64,000 nucleotides of DNA from Planctomycetaceae bacterium (GCA_006969385.1 CP030884.1:4644249-4708248), one strand, 5' to 3'; counted from the stretch's first letter, positions 1 through 8,197 are shown. A program made the numbers and translations. Notes: generated from the sequence alone by a model not told the origin.

Positions 1-1
1 C

Positions 2-571
2 GCTATGAACGGCAAGCCGCTGTCGGCATTGAACGGCTTTCCCGCGCGGCTGGTCGTGCCCGGTTGGGTCGGCAGTTGTTCGCAAAAGTGGCTCACGCGC
101 ATCTGGGTGCGCGACCGCGCGCACGATTCGCAAAAGATGACGGGCTATTCGTATCGCATGCCCAAAACGCCGCAAACGCCCGGATCGCGACCGAAAAAAA
201 GCGAGATGGAAGTGATCACCGCCGTGAAGGTGAAGTCGATGATCACGCGTCCCACCGCAATGACGAAAGCGGATATCGACAAACCGCTAAATATCGCCGG
301 CCATGCCTGGGCGGGCGACCAACAGGTATCGAAAGTATTGATATCCATCGACTACGGCGTGAACTGGCAAGAAGCGTCATTAAAACCACCGCCCAATCGC
401 TACGCGTGGGCCCGCTTTGAAACAACCATCACGCCCCAACGCCGCGGCTATCACGAAGTCTGGGCCCGCGCCTTCGACGATGCCGGTGATGCGCAACCAT
501 TCCGGCAACCGTGGAATCCGAAGGGATATCTGGGCAACGTGATCCATCGCGTACCGGTGGTAGTGGGATGA
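2..571 (+). CDS. Sulfite oxidase/dehydrogenase molybdenum subunit, C-terminal part
   Basis: The gene enters from outside the window, so only about 190 residues are seen; reading is open from base 2. The stretch NGKPLSALNGFPARLVVPGW matches the end of the Mo-cofactor domain of the sulfite oxidase family. The rest fits the immunoglobulin-like Mo-co dimerisation domain, including VSKVLISIDYGVNW and the closing QPWNPKGYLGNVIHRV. Family members oxidise sulfite to sulfate and pass electrons to a cytochrome c. The c-type cytochrome at 1522 on the same strand is a natural partner, about 950 bases away. The catalytic cysteine lies upstream of the window, so activity cannot be judged. Confidence 0.88.
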   Translation, partial: AMNGKPLSALNGFPARLVVPGWVGSCSQKWLTRIWVRDRAHDSQKMTGYSYRMPKTPQTPGSRPKKSEMEVITAVKVKSMITRPTAMTKADIDKPLNIAGHAWAGDQQVSKVLISIDYGVNWQEASLKPPPNRYAWARFETTITPQRRGYHEVWARAFDDAGDAQPFRQPWNPKGYLGNVIHRVPVVVG

Positions 572-581
572 CGACCCGAAT

Positions 582-827
582 CTAGCGAAGTAGTTTCCGC
601 GTCTGTTTTCTGACCTTCTTCAATAATGACCTCGTCTTTCTCTGCCCACAAGCTAATTCGACTGAAATTTCGAATAGAGCGCCTTCTAGCAAATACAAGA
701 TTTCGGTGCCCGTAGCGCCCTTTAACATTGCGTCATCCAATTTATCAATCGCACCTTTCATTCGCTCGGCGTCTTGCGCAAGAAGCGATTGGAGTTTTCT
801 GATGTCGTTGTAATAGTCATCCATCAT
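582..827 (-). CDS. Small hypothetical protein, helical
   Basis: An 81-residue protein that I do not recognise. It is predicted mostly helical, with acidic residues at the N-terminus and a strongly basic end (RKTRSLLKKVRKQTRKLLR). Two adjacent ATG codons (827 and 824) could start it, and no clear ribosome binding site is visible. It ends only 10 bases from the converging sulfite oxidase gene and lies 78 bases downstream of the minus-strand gene at 906-1232, so the two may be co-transcribed. No function is proposed. It may be a spurious reading frame. Confidence 0.45.
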   Translation of the reverse strand: MMDDYYNDIRKLQSLLAQDAERMKGAIDKLDDAMLKGATGTEILYLLEGALFEISVELACGQRKTRSLLKKVRKQTRKLLR

Positions 828-905
828 TGACGCACTATCCTCGTTTTGGAAAATTCTTCATTAGCTCTCACCGAACTGCGCCGATTGATTCTCGTGGGAT
901 CCGCA

Positions 906-1232
906 TTAATTTCCCGATGACATAAACGTCGCCTCCTCCATCCGCTCCGGCAACCGGCGAATCTCTCGCCAATATTCCTCGCGCACATCCTCATCAATCT
1001 CAATCACTGCCGGATAAAGCGAGTCCTCACCGTCGCGCCGTGGCCCTGAGACCCAATATTCATCGTGAGTGGCCTCATCAAAATAGTTCGCTTTGTATCC
1101 CTGAAAACGAAACAGGTGCAACTCGCGATAATAGAGCGACTTTCCTGAATCTGAATAGCGCACACGACCAATGCGCCCCGGTCCTGCGAGGCTATCGCCT
1201 TTTTGTTCGATATATATGATTCGCGTTTTCAT
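906..1232 (-). CDS. Small conserved protein of unknown function
   Basis: A 108-residue protein beginning MKTRIIYIEQKGDSLAGPGRIGR. It has the motifs GKSLYYRE, KANYFDEATHDEYWVSGPRRDG and VEIDEDVREEYW-like sequence near the end. This matches a short conserved family often mislabelled in databases as 1-deoxy-D-xylulose-5-phosphate synthase; nothing in the sequence supports that activity. The ATG at 1232 was chosen because conservation begins there, although the frame stays open upstream to 1349. It is probably cytoplasmic, with no signal peptide or membrane segment. Family membership is recalled from memory and the function is unknown. Confidence 0.72.
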   Translation of the reverse strand: MKTRIIYIEQKGDSLAGPGRIGRVRYSDSGKSLYYRELHLFRFQGYKANYFDEATHDEYWVSGPRRDGEDSLYPAVIEIDEDVREEYWREIRRLPERMEEATFMSSGN

Positions 1233-1521
1233 CGTTTGGCTCTTAATTACCAGCGATCGCTGACCTTTAGCTCCCTTGCATGAAGGGGTCAGGTGAAGAT
1301 TGCATCTTATAGAGAGTTGAGACGACCGCCTGAAGGCTACAAAGCACATTTTGGTTGTGGGTTACTTTCTGGTCATTTAACGCTCGCCACTACGGGTTCT
1401 CAGAGTCTCGAGGGCAATTTTCTCAAAGGCCGCCGCTGCCAGTCCTATCCCGCATTTTCCCGCGCTTGGGCTCGTCCCTCGGCTTGACTGCCGCAATGAT
1501 CGACTTCACCATCCGCCCATC

Positions 1522-2061
1522 ATGACTGATTCAACGATTAAATTAAACGCACGCGTGTCCGGCATCCCGAAGTCTAGTGGCCTACGTTACTTGCTATTAA
1601 CCATCTGGATCATCCCCGCAATTTTTTTGTGTGCCTGCGACAAACCCTCCCCCGCACCCAAAACGCGCGACGACACGCAACAAGCAAACCCGCCAACCAA
1701 TGGTCGCTCTACTGCTGCTGCGGCGGACGACGCAAGTACCGATGAAAAGCCGACGGCGGCGCCAAAGGCGACTCCTGAGAATACTACCTCGTCGAACAAA
1801 AAATCATCGTCAAAGCCCATCGCCGTCAAAACCCCTGCTACGCCCCAAGCCCTTACCTCCGACATGTCGCCCAAGCAAATGTACACCGCCTATTGCGGTG
1901 CCTGTCATTCCGTTGACCTCGTCGAATCGCAACGGCTCAGCCGTGACGATTGGGCTTGGGTCATGACCGACATGGTCGAAGAATATGGCGGTGCCTGGAT
2001 CAAGCCCGCAGAACAAGAGATCATCATCGATTATCTGGCCGAGCACTTCGGCCCCCAATAA
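1522..2061 (+). CDS. c-type cytochrome lipoprotein, likely sulfite dehydrogenase partner
   Basis: A 179-residue protein. Residues about 22-39 form a hydrophobic signal ending in LCAC, a plausible lipobox. A low-complexity Ser/Thr/Pro/Ala linker of about 70 residues follows. The single haem-binding motif CGACH is at residues 125-129, and Met residues in WVMTDMVEEYGG can supply the sixth ligand. The linker probably tethers a small cytochrome domain to the membrane. Its proximity to the molybdenum sulfite oxidase fragment suggests it accepts electrons from sulfite oxidation, as in SorAB or SoxCD. That pairing is inference; the cytochrome assignment is seen directly. Confidence 0.82.
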   Translation: MTDSTIKLNARVSGIPKSSGLRYLLLTIWIIPAIFLCACDKPSPAPKTRDDTQQANPPTNGRSTAAAADDASTDEKPTAAPKATPENTTSSNKKSSSKPIAVKTPATPQALTSDMSPKQMYTAYCGACHSVDLVESQRLSRDDWAWVMTDMVEEYGGAWIKPAEQEIIIDYLAEHFGPQ

Positions 2062-2843
2062 AGACACAAACAATATGACTTCTTTTGCCGGTACGCACCC
2101 TCTCCGCCTGGTACTGCGGTCGTCGTTCCGATTAGAGCAAATTTCATTCGAGTATCGTGGGCTTTGATTGAAAGACGTCAGTCTCTTAACCAACGCCACC
2201 CCATTCGCGCGCCCGATGGGCATGTGTGACATCCCAAAGGCAGAACCGATATCTCGATCCGGGCAGGGATCATCGGAAAATAGATGACCGTTTTCAACGG
2301 TGGTTACGTGGGTGAGCCAGCGCGTCTTTCGTCCTGTAGGGACGAAGGGAAATTCGCGCGGCATTCCTGCTATCTCTCCGGGATGCAATGCGATACCGAT
2401 ACGGAGAATTCCACCCACGATGTGGGGTACCATTTTTCTTCGATCACTACAGAATAGATTGAAAAGCCATCATCCCGTGGTTGTCGCGTCATACTGGTAA
2501 GCGACATGTTTCGATAAAATCTGACCACCCGAACCGCGACAATGGTTTTCAAAATGCTTTAGTTTGCTCAAAACTCGCAGCTTTACCGTTACCATCACAT
2601 TGAAGGCAACGACCTAGACTTGTGGATAGCTCCTGCGTCGGTGGTCGCGTCCATGCACACAGCAGGTAAACGTGCCCCATCTCCAGCCGAGACCCACCTG
2701 GCAATCAACCAAACCCCACACTGACACGTCATCGTGCGGAAATTTTTTACCAAGCCAAAAACGGCATTTCCAGACCATCAAGGCACAATTTCGCATCCAT
2801 CCCATGCGTCACGGAAAAAAATTCCCCACAATCCGGTTGCATC
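2062..2843. other. Intergenic region with a degraded dispersed repeat
   Basis: About 780 bases without a convincing gene. The middle part (2255-2430) is a copy of a dispersed repeat also present at 20572-20773. The rest shows no tRNA and no clear promoter. Open frames here follow the repeat and are not credible genes. Confidence 0.6.
2255..2430 (-). repeat. Dispersed repeat family B, copy 1
   Basis: Read on the minus strand, this segment carries the ordered landmarks CCCCACATCGTGGG, CCCGGAGAGATAG, CCTACAGGACGAAA and CCACCGTTGAAAACGGT. The same landmarks, in a slightly different arrangement, occur on the plus strand at 20572-20773. It contains small palindromes and is probably non-coding. Homology to the second copy is judged by eye. 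Confidence 0.6.
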
Positions 2844-2859
2844 TACCGAACGTTCGGTA
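2844..2859. promoter_or_regulatory. TetR operator palindrome upstream of tetR gene
   Basis: A perfect 16-base palindrome, TACCGAACGTTCGGTA, lies 27 bases before the regulator's ATG. The 14-base core recurs exactly at 3520-3533, before the hydrolase gene. A palindrome shared by a TetR gene and its neighbour is the usual sign of the operator, with autoregulation at this site. Confidence 0.85.
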
Positions 2860-2886
2860 TATATTTCTAGCAGAAGGGAGACGACC

Positions 2887-3456
2887 ATGGCGTCGCCAAA
2901 AGTACAAGACCGCGACTTGCTCTGCCGCCTCAGCAAGGTGTTTCGCCAACACGGCTACGAAGGGGCCAGCCTCAGTCGCATCGCCAAGGCCACCGGCCTG
3001 CAGCGTGCCAGTCTTTATCATCGGTTTCCCGGTGGCAAAGAGGAGATGGCTGATGCCGTGCTGGCATATGTCGATGAACTGTTTGGCAACGACCTGCTCG
3101 CCCCGTTGTTTTCGGATTTGCCGCCGGCCCAACGCGTGAAGGAGATGGCCAAGCGTCTGCGCGGCTTCTACGAACGCGGTCAGGCGTCGTGCCTGCTCGA
3201 TACCATGTCACTCGGTGGCGAGGAAGATCCGATTAAGCGCCATGTCGCCAAGTCGTTTGACGCATGGCTCTCGGCCTTGGCCGCTGTTGCTCGTGAGGCT
3301 GGCCTAACGCCGACGCTGGCACGCCGCCGCGCCGAAGACGCGCTGATGCGTTTCCAGGGTGGCTTGGTCATGGCCCGCGCGACGGGCAACATTAAACCGT
3401 TCGAACGCGTGTTGGGCGAGTTACCCGACCTGCTTACCAAAAAGGAAGACGACTAA
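2887..3456 (+). CDS. TetR/AcrR family transcriptional regulator
   Basis: A 189-residue regulator. Residues about 10-55 form a TetR helix-turn-helix (GYEGASLSRIAKATGLQRASLYHRFPGGKEEM, read as two pieces: ASLSRIAKATGL and ASLYHRFPGGK). The remainder is a helical ligand-binding domain with a Cys in QASCLLDTMSLGG. The ATG at 2887 is preceded by GGGAG at good spacing, which decides the start over upstream open frame. A perfect palindrome lies just upstream and a second copy precedes the next gene, so it probably represses itself and the alpha/beta hydrolase gene, and perhaps the DsrE and oxidase genes beyond. The inducer is unknown; a reactive or hydrophobic small molecule is an inference. Confidence 0.93.
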   Translation: MASPKVQDRDLLCRLSKVFRQHGYEGASLSRIAKATGLQRASLYHRFPGGKEEMADAVLAYVDELFGNDLLAPLFSDLPPAQRVKEMAKRLRGFYERGQASCLLDTMSLGGEEDPIKRHVAKSFDAWLSALAAVAREAGLTPTLARRRAEDALMRFQGGLVMARATGNIKPFERVLGELPDLLTKKEDD

Positions 3457-3519
3457 AGAACCCAGCCCCAAAGGCAAGGCCGATCCGCATCGCCTTCTCT
3501 TTTTTTGACGGCAAACTAT

Positions 3520-3533
3520 ACCGAACGTTCGGT
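3520..3533. promoter_or_regulatory. Second TetR operator copy, upstream of hydrolase
   Basis: ACCGAACGTTCGGT is a perfect palindrome identical to the core of the site at 2844-2859. It lies 42 bases before the AGGAG-preceded ATG at 3575 and 177 bases before the preferred ATG at 3710. It probably lets the TetR protein repress the hydrolase operon. Confidence 0.85.
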
Positions 3534-3709
3534 TTTGACCGTCCACAGGGGTGCAACATTCACAGGAGAATCCGATGAACCCAACCAATTACAAAAACTA
3601 TCCAACATGTTCCGCCACCAAACCTGCGACACCATTCGCAAACGTCTCACATCTTAAAGACCAACGAACCCCGTCATCACCTACCGCTACCCCGAAAGGA
3701 GCAACCATC

Positions 3710-4744
3710 ATGAAACAGACACAACAACACGTTCGCAACACCCGCAGTCGAACAGCCCTGCTCACCATCTTACTGTCGATCGCATTGGTCGGTGTCCTTC
3801 GCGCTGATGACACGCAAGCCAAACCCGCCGCCCGATGGCTGAGCCCCGTCAGTACCGTCAAGTATCGCACCGAGAAGGTTCGCAATCTCGACATCTTCTA
3901 CCGCGAAGCCGGCCCGCGCTACGCCCCTACCATCCTCTTGCTGCACGGATTCCCTACGTCCTCACACATGTTCCGCGATTTGATACCGATTCTCGCGGAA
4001 GACTACCACGTGATCGCACCCGACTTCCCGGGCTTCGGTCTCAGTTCGGCACCGAACGTGAAAGATTTTGATTACACCTTTGACAACATCGCGACCGTGT
4101 TCGACGAGTTGCTCACCAAAATCGGCGTCGAGCGTTTCACCGTTTACTTGATGGACTACGGTGCCCCCGTCGGCTTCCGTCTGTTCGCCCGCGATCCGGA
4201 ACGCGTCGATGGCTTTATCGTGCAGAACGGTAACGCCTATGAAGAAGGTTTGCGCGACTTCTGGAATCCGCTGCGCGACTACTGGAAAGACCGCAACAAC
4301 AAGACTGCCGAGAATGAACTGCGCAAGTTTCTCACGATCGACGGCACCAAATGGCAGTTCACCCACGGCACTCGCGAACCCGACGCAATCAGCCCCGACA
4401 ACTGGTTGGTCACTCAGCCACTGCTCGATCGCCCCGGCAATGTCGATGTGCAACTGCAGTTGTTCTACGACTACGGCTCGAACCCCGGTCGCTATCCGGC
4501 ATGGCAAGAACTGTTCCGCAAGCACCAGCCGCCGACGCTGATCGTTTGGGGCAAGCACGATTACATCTTCCCGTCCGACGGTGCCTTTCCGTATCTACGC
4601 GATCTGCCCAACGCCGAGCTGCATCTGCTCGACACGGGCCACTTCGCGCTGGAAGAAGATCACGACCGTATCGGTACGTTGATCCTCGACTTCATGGATA
4701 CACAGCCCGTCCGCAATGAAGGTGCTAGCGACGATTCAAACTAA
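3710..4744 (+). CDS. Exported alpha/beta hydrolase, haloalkane dehalogenase/epoxide hydrolase type
   Basis: A 344-residue protein with an N-terminal signal segment (residues about 15-32, cleaved near LRADD). The HGFPTSS loop (79-85) precedes the expected oxyanion region. YLMDYGAPVGF places Asp149 at the nucleophile elbow, where dehalogenases and epoxide hydrolases carry Asp instead of Ser. DTGHFALEED supplies the catalytic His311. Substrate is not predictable. The ATG at 3710 has AAAGGAG upstream and gives a proper signal peptide. An in-frame ATG at 3575, also with AGGAG, would add 45 Ser/Thr/Pro-rich residues before the signal. It is probably controlled by the TetR operator at 3520 and followed by DsrE and oxidase genes. 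Confidence 0.88.
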   Translation: MKQTQQHVRNTRSRTALLTILLSIALVGVLRADDTQAKPAARWLSPVSTVKYRTEKVRNLDIFYREAGPRYAPTILLLHGFPTSSHMFRDLIPILAEDYHVIAPDFPGFGLSSAPNVKDFDYTFDNIATVFDELLTKIGVERFTVYLMDYGAPVGFRLFARDPERVDGFIVQNGNAYEEGLRDFWNPLRDYWKDRNNKTAENELRKFLTIDGTKWQFTHGTREPDAISPDNWLVTQPLLDRPGNVDVQLQLFYDYGSNPGRYPAWQELFRKHQPPTLIVWGKHDYIFPSDGAFPYLRDLPNAELHLLDTGHFALEEDHDRIGTLILDFMDTQPVRNEGASDDSN

Positions 4745-4760
4745 CCCTTGCACCGCAACC

Positions 4761-4786
4761 GACCCGCGCCGAAGCCGGCGCGGGTC
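4761..4786. other. Strong hairpin between hydrolase and DsrE genes
   Basis: GACCCGCGCC and GGCGCGGGTC form a perfect 10-bp stem with a 6-base loop. No T tract follows, so it is more likely an mRNA-stabilising or attenuating hairpin within the operon than a full terminator. Confidence 0.6.
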
Positions 4787-4826
4787 ATCGCCAAAACACA
4801 CTCGAATTCAAACCAGGAGCAATCCC

Positions 4827-5201
4827 ATGAAAGCCGCCATCATTATTTTGTCCGACCCCAAAGCAAGTTCCGATGAAGCCCTCGGTCGTCTCTTCAACGC
4901 CCTTGCCGCCGCGTATGACTTCGATCAGAAAGGCGATACCGTCAGAATTCTTTTCCAAGGCACCGGCACGCGTTGGAGCGGCGTCTTGCAGAACAAGGAA
5001 CACCCGGCCTACGGTTTATTTCAAGCCGTCAAACATACAGTCGCTGGCGTTTCGTGTGGATGCGCCGATGTCTTCGGTGCCGCGGAAGATGCAGCGGCGT
5101 CGGGCATGGCCTTGATCAAAGACAACCCCGTGCCGGAAACGTCGGGCTTGCCGAGTTTGCAAGCGCTGATTGCAGATGGCTATACGATCTTGACGTTTTG
5201 A
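4827..5201 (+). CDS. DsrE-like sulfur-relay/redox protein
   Basis: A 124-residue cytoplasmic protein beginning MKAAIIILSDPKASSDEALG. It contains the Rossmann-like pattern typical of the DsrE/DsrF/YchN group, with FQGTGTRW in the middle and the SCGCADVFGA cysteines near residue 75 that could carry persulfide or act in redox. CAGGAGC precedes the ATG at 4827, which fixes the start. It lies 82 bases after the hydrolase on the same strand, past a hairpin, and is likely part of the TetR-controlled unit. The precise role is unknown; involvement in thiol or reactive-compound handling is inference. Confidence 0.8.
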   Translation: MKAAIIILSDPKASSDEALGRLFNALAAAYDFDQKGDTVRILFQGTGTRWSGVLQNKEHPAYGLFQAVKHTVAGVSCGCADVFGAAEDAAASGMALIKDNPVPETSGLPSLQALIADGYTILTF

Positions 5202-5541
5202 GCTTGACCGCGCCCCTCCATCCTTCTCTGGCAGGAGGAAGGATGGAACGGAAGCCCCCGCTTCCGCCCTCCGCCTCGGGTAGTCGTATCGACTGGGGGA
5301 GCATCGCCGTCCCGGCGGTGCTTATTCGCTTTTCCCACCGGCGAGACGCCGATGCTCCCCGTGGCAGAAACCAAAAGACACCATTACCACCTCGCAGGGG
5401 GAGGGCCGGGGTGGGGGATTCGAACCACCAGCCAACCATAAGACAGCAATCGCAACACCAGCAGCTAAGATTGTTCTGTCAACCTTTGTGACAAAAGACG
5501 CTCGTCAAAAGCAAGCACTACTAACGACAAGGCCGCCGACC
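5202..5541. other. Intergenic region with palindromic repeats
   Basis: This 340-base gap separates the DsrE and oxidase genes. It holds one copy of a 65-base palindrome family (5296-5360) and, at 5393-5417, part of a G-rich repeat resembling those at 9796, 37216 and 46551. No gene is supported. Confidence 0.6.
5296..5360. repeat. 65-bp palindromic repeat family C, copy 1
   Basis: GGGGAGCATCG at the left pairs with CGATGCTCCCC at the right, with further paired GCCGT/ACGCC-like arms and a central cttattcgctttt segment. Copies of the same length and design occur at 18995-19059 and, diverged, at 51285-51351. It could form a long cruciform or RNA hairpin. Confidence 0.85.
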
Positions 5542-6465
5542 ATGCAAATCGAACAACCATTCCACGAAGGCGAAATCGAAGCTCAACAGCGCATCGGTGA
5601 AGCAGCCGAAGGCGCACGTAACGGCCAAGTCATCATGGATCGCATCCACCCCGGCGGCGCCAAGCTAATCGAACGTCAGCAACTGCTGGTCTTGGCATCC
5701 GTCGACAACGAAGCACGGCCGTGGGCGTCCGTTGTGCTCGGCAAACCCGGCTTTATGGATGCATCGCCACTGGAAGAGATGATCGTCGATCTGACCGCCG
5801 CACACGTTGCGACCGGCGACCGACTGATCGATCACATTCGCAACGACGGTCGCATCGGCGCACTCATCATCGACTTGGCTGCACGATTGCGAGTTCGCGT
5901 GAACGGCAACGCGATATTCGACGGTGAACGGTTACGCATTGGTGTCGCCGAAAGCTATCCCAACTGCCCCAAGTACATCCAACGACGGCGTATTGGGTTT
6001 AATGAATCGACAACGCAGGACGCCGCACCGAGTGCATCAGGCATCTCGTTGGAAGGCGATCAACAGAAGATCATCACGAGCGCAGATACCTTTTTCATCG
6101 CCTCGATGCATCCCGAACGCGGTGTCGATGCTTCCCACCGCGGTGGCATGCCGGGCTTTGTCGAAATCGTGGATGAACATACCTTGCGTGTTCCCGATTA
6201 CGTCGGTAACAGCATGTATAACACGCTCGGCAATCTCGTCAGCAATTCCGCCGCCGGCTTGGTCTTCTTTGATTTCGAGAACGGTACGACCCTGCAACTG
6301 ACTGGAAAAACGACCATCGAATGGGAAGGCAACGACACCGATGGCCGCACCGGCGGCACGCAGCGCTATTGGACATTCAAAGTTGTCGAATGGGTGCAGT
6401 CGGCGATGCCTGTCGAGATGAATACCGAACTGCTCGACTATTCGCCGTTTAATCCGGGTGCTTAA
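5542..6465 (+). CDS. Pyridoxamine 5'-phosphate oxidase-like flavin protein
   Basis: A 307-residue protein beginning MQIEQPFHEGEIEAQQRIGE. The N-terminal third has the split-barrel pattern LLVLASVDNEARPWASVVLGKPGF. The second half repeats a similar fold (IITSADTFFIASMHPERGVDASHRGGMPGF, in pieces TFFIASMHP and DASHRGGMPGFV), then NTLGNLVSNSAAGLVFFDFE. This is the arrangement of two-barrel PNPOx-like proteins that bind flavin or F420-type cofactors, not of true PdxH. The ATG at 5542 is where similarity begins; no strong ribosome site is visible. It follows the TetR/hydrolase/DsrE genes on the same strand and may belong to the same response. Confidence 0.83.
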   Translation: MQIEQPFHEGEIEAQQRIGEAAEGARNGQVIMDRIHPGGAKLIERQQLLVLASVDNEARPWASVVLGKPGFMDASPLEEMIVDLTAAHVATGDRLIDHIRNDGRIGALIIDLAARLRVRVNGNAIFDGERLRIGVAESYPNCPKYIQRRRIGFNESTTQDAAPSASGISLEGDQQKIITSADTFFIASMHPERGVDASHRGGMPGFVEIVDEHTLRVPDYVGNSMYNTLGNLVSNSAAGLVFFDFENGTTLQLTGKTTIEWEGNDTDGRTGGTQRYWTFKVVEWVQSAMPVEMNTELLDYSPFNPGA

Positions 6466-6548
6466 AGATCTTTAACCGGCGCCGACATAGATTGCGAAAA
6501 CACTCGTCGCGCCCATTTAGTATCGCCCACATCGACACGCGCTGGGTG

Positions 6549-6578
6549 CCCCATCCTTCGCAAATGCGAAGGGTGGGG
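6549..6578. repeat. Short intergenic hairpin
   Basis: CCCCATCCTTCGC and GCGAAGGGTGGGG form a nearly perfect stem around AAAT. It lies in the 276-base gap before the rtcB gene. There is no T tract on either side, so it is probably a small repeat element, not a terminator. Confidence 0.6.
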
Positions 6579-6741
6579 AATCCACCCGTCGCAATTGAAG
6601 ACGCATACACCTATCAAAAACTCCTTTACGTCGCCCCACGTGACAAAAAGGCTCCCATCGATTAATCTCCTTCGAAGGCCGGAAGAAGTTCCTTTAAACT
6701 TCATCCAAAAACATTTACTTTAGCGGCGCGAAAGGACTGTT

Positions 6742-8160
6742 ATGAAAGCGCGCGAACTGGAAAAACTGGGCTTTACATTTCGACCGATGATTGCGGACAT
6801 CCTCAAGGCGTGCGGCGAAGCGCGCTCGACGGGAAAGAGCGCAACCGACATCCGCAACGCAGTGCACAAACTCCGCGACGATGCCGCCAGCATGATCGAC
6901 GACGCCCATTTCGGTGAAGTCGCTCGGCAAATCGTCGGTGGTGACGGCATTGGCTATCAGTTCAAAGATGCGGAAACTGCGACGGATCGTTATCAGGTCT
7001 GGGGCGCAGAGAACATCGACCAAGGCGCGCTCAACCAGATGAACGCCGCCGTGCGTCTGCCCATTTCCGTTGGCGGTGCGCTTATGCCCGATGCCCACCT
7101 CGGTTACGGCCTGCCCATCGGCGGGGTGCTGGCGACCGAAGGTGCGGTTATTCCTTATGCCGTCGGCGTCGATATCGCCTGTCGCGTGATGTTGTCGGTC
7201 TTGCCGATGCCGATCGAGGACGGTGCGCCCGACCCGATCGATAGACACGAAGAACAGTTGATCAAGGTCGTGGAGAAAAACACCCGCTTCGGTGCCGGTG
7301 CGGCGTTCAAAGGTCGCAGTCTGCGCGAACACGAAGTGCTGGAGCGCGACTGGAACATCACGCCCATTACGCGCAAGACGCGCGAAAAGGCCGCGTGCCA
7401 ACTCGGCACCAGCGGCGGTGGCAATCACTTCGTCGACGTCGGCGAATTGGAAATCACCGAAGAGTTTCGCGGTGTGCCGGCGGGTCGTTACGTGGCGATC
7501 CTCACCCACAGCGGTTCGCGCGGTCCGGGAGCGATGACGTGCGAATACTACAGCACGATGGCTCAACACCTGCATCCGCGCATGCCGCGCGAATTTAGAC
7601 ATTTGGCTTGGTTGCCGATGGATAGTGCCGGTGCGGAATACTGGGCGGCGATGGAATTGATGGGCGAATTCGCCTCGGCCAATCACCACTGTATACACCA
7701 GACGATTCTGCGCGACCTGAAACTCAAGCCGCTGCTGCAGATTGAGAACCATCACAACTTCGCGTGGAAGGAAGAGCACGGTGGCCGCGAAGTAATCGTG
7801 CACCGCAAGGGCGCGACCCCGGCTGCGAAGGGCGATCTCGGCATCATCCCCGGCAGCATGGCCACGCCCGCATACGTTGTGGAGGGCAAAGGTAAGCCCG
7901 AGAGCTACGACTCGGCGGCCCACGGTGCCGGTCGCGTCATGTCGCGCAAAGCCGCGAAGAACACGTTCCGCTGGAACCCGGTGCGCAAAGAGCTGGTGAA
8001 GAAGCGTGTCACGCTTATCTCAGCGGGCCTCGACGAAGTACCGGGCGTGTATAAGAACATCGATCAGGTCATGGCAGATCAGTCGGATTTGGTAGATGTT
8101 AAAGCGCGCTTCCTACCGCGGATTGTGAAGATGGCAGATGATGGCTTCGTGGAGGATTGA
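6742..8160 (+). CDS. rtcB: RtcB-family RNA ligase
   Basis: A 472-residue protein of normal RtcB length. Family members join RNA 2',3'-cyclic phosphate or 3'-phosphate ends to 5'-OH ends with GTP and Mn. Seen here: the metal site GVDIACR (Asp144, Cys147), the GGGNHFVDVG loop, HSGSRGPGAM, ENHHNFAWKE, the IIPGSMATPAYVVEG segment, and AAHGAGRVMSR with His394 as the expected guanylylated histidine. All key residues appear intact. It is probably cytoplasmic and involved in RNA repair or tRNA healing. No archease or rtcR/rtcA gene is nearby. The insertion sequence downstream begins 37 bases after the stop and leaves the gene whole. Confidence 0.95.
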   Translation: MKARELEKLGFTFRPMIADILKACGEARSTGKSATDIRNAVHKLRDDAASMIDDAHFGEVARQIVGGDGIGYQFKDAETATDRYQVWGAENIDQGALNQMNAAVRLPISVGGALMPDAHLGYGLPIGGVLATEGAVIPYAVGVDIACRVMLSVLPMPIEDGAPDPIDRHEEQLIKVVEKNTRFGAGAAFKGRSLREHEVLERDWNITPITRKTREKAACQLGTSGGGNHFVDVGELEITEEFRGVPAGRYVAILTHSGSRGPGAMTCEYYSTMAQHLHPRMPREFRHLAWLPMDSAGAEYWAAMELMGEFASANHHCIHQTILRDLKLKPLLQIENHHNFAWKEEHGGREVIVHRKGATPAAKGDLGIIPGSMATPAYVVEGKGKPESYDSAAHGAGRVMSRKAAKNTFRWNPVRKELVKKRVTLISAGLDEVPGVYKNIDQVMADQSDLVDVKARFLPRIVKMADDGFVED

Positions 8161-8197
8161 TCTTGGCAGCCGCTTTTATAACACCCGATGTAATTCG

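Noticed and set aside
1810..2433. Minus-strand frame covering the cytochrome gene end and repeat B
   Set aside because: It overlaps the cytochrome CDS and reads through a dispersed repeat, so it is not a gene.
5403..5420. A tRNA T-arm-like sequence (GGTTCGAATCCCCC on the minus strand)
   Set aside because: No D arm, anticodon stem or acceptor stem can be formed from the neighbouring bases; it is part of a G-rich repeat.
6715..7923. Long open frame antisense to rtcB
   Set aside because: It is low-quality sequence rich in Arg, His and Ala with no domain, and the plus strand encodes a complete RtcB with all active residues.
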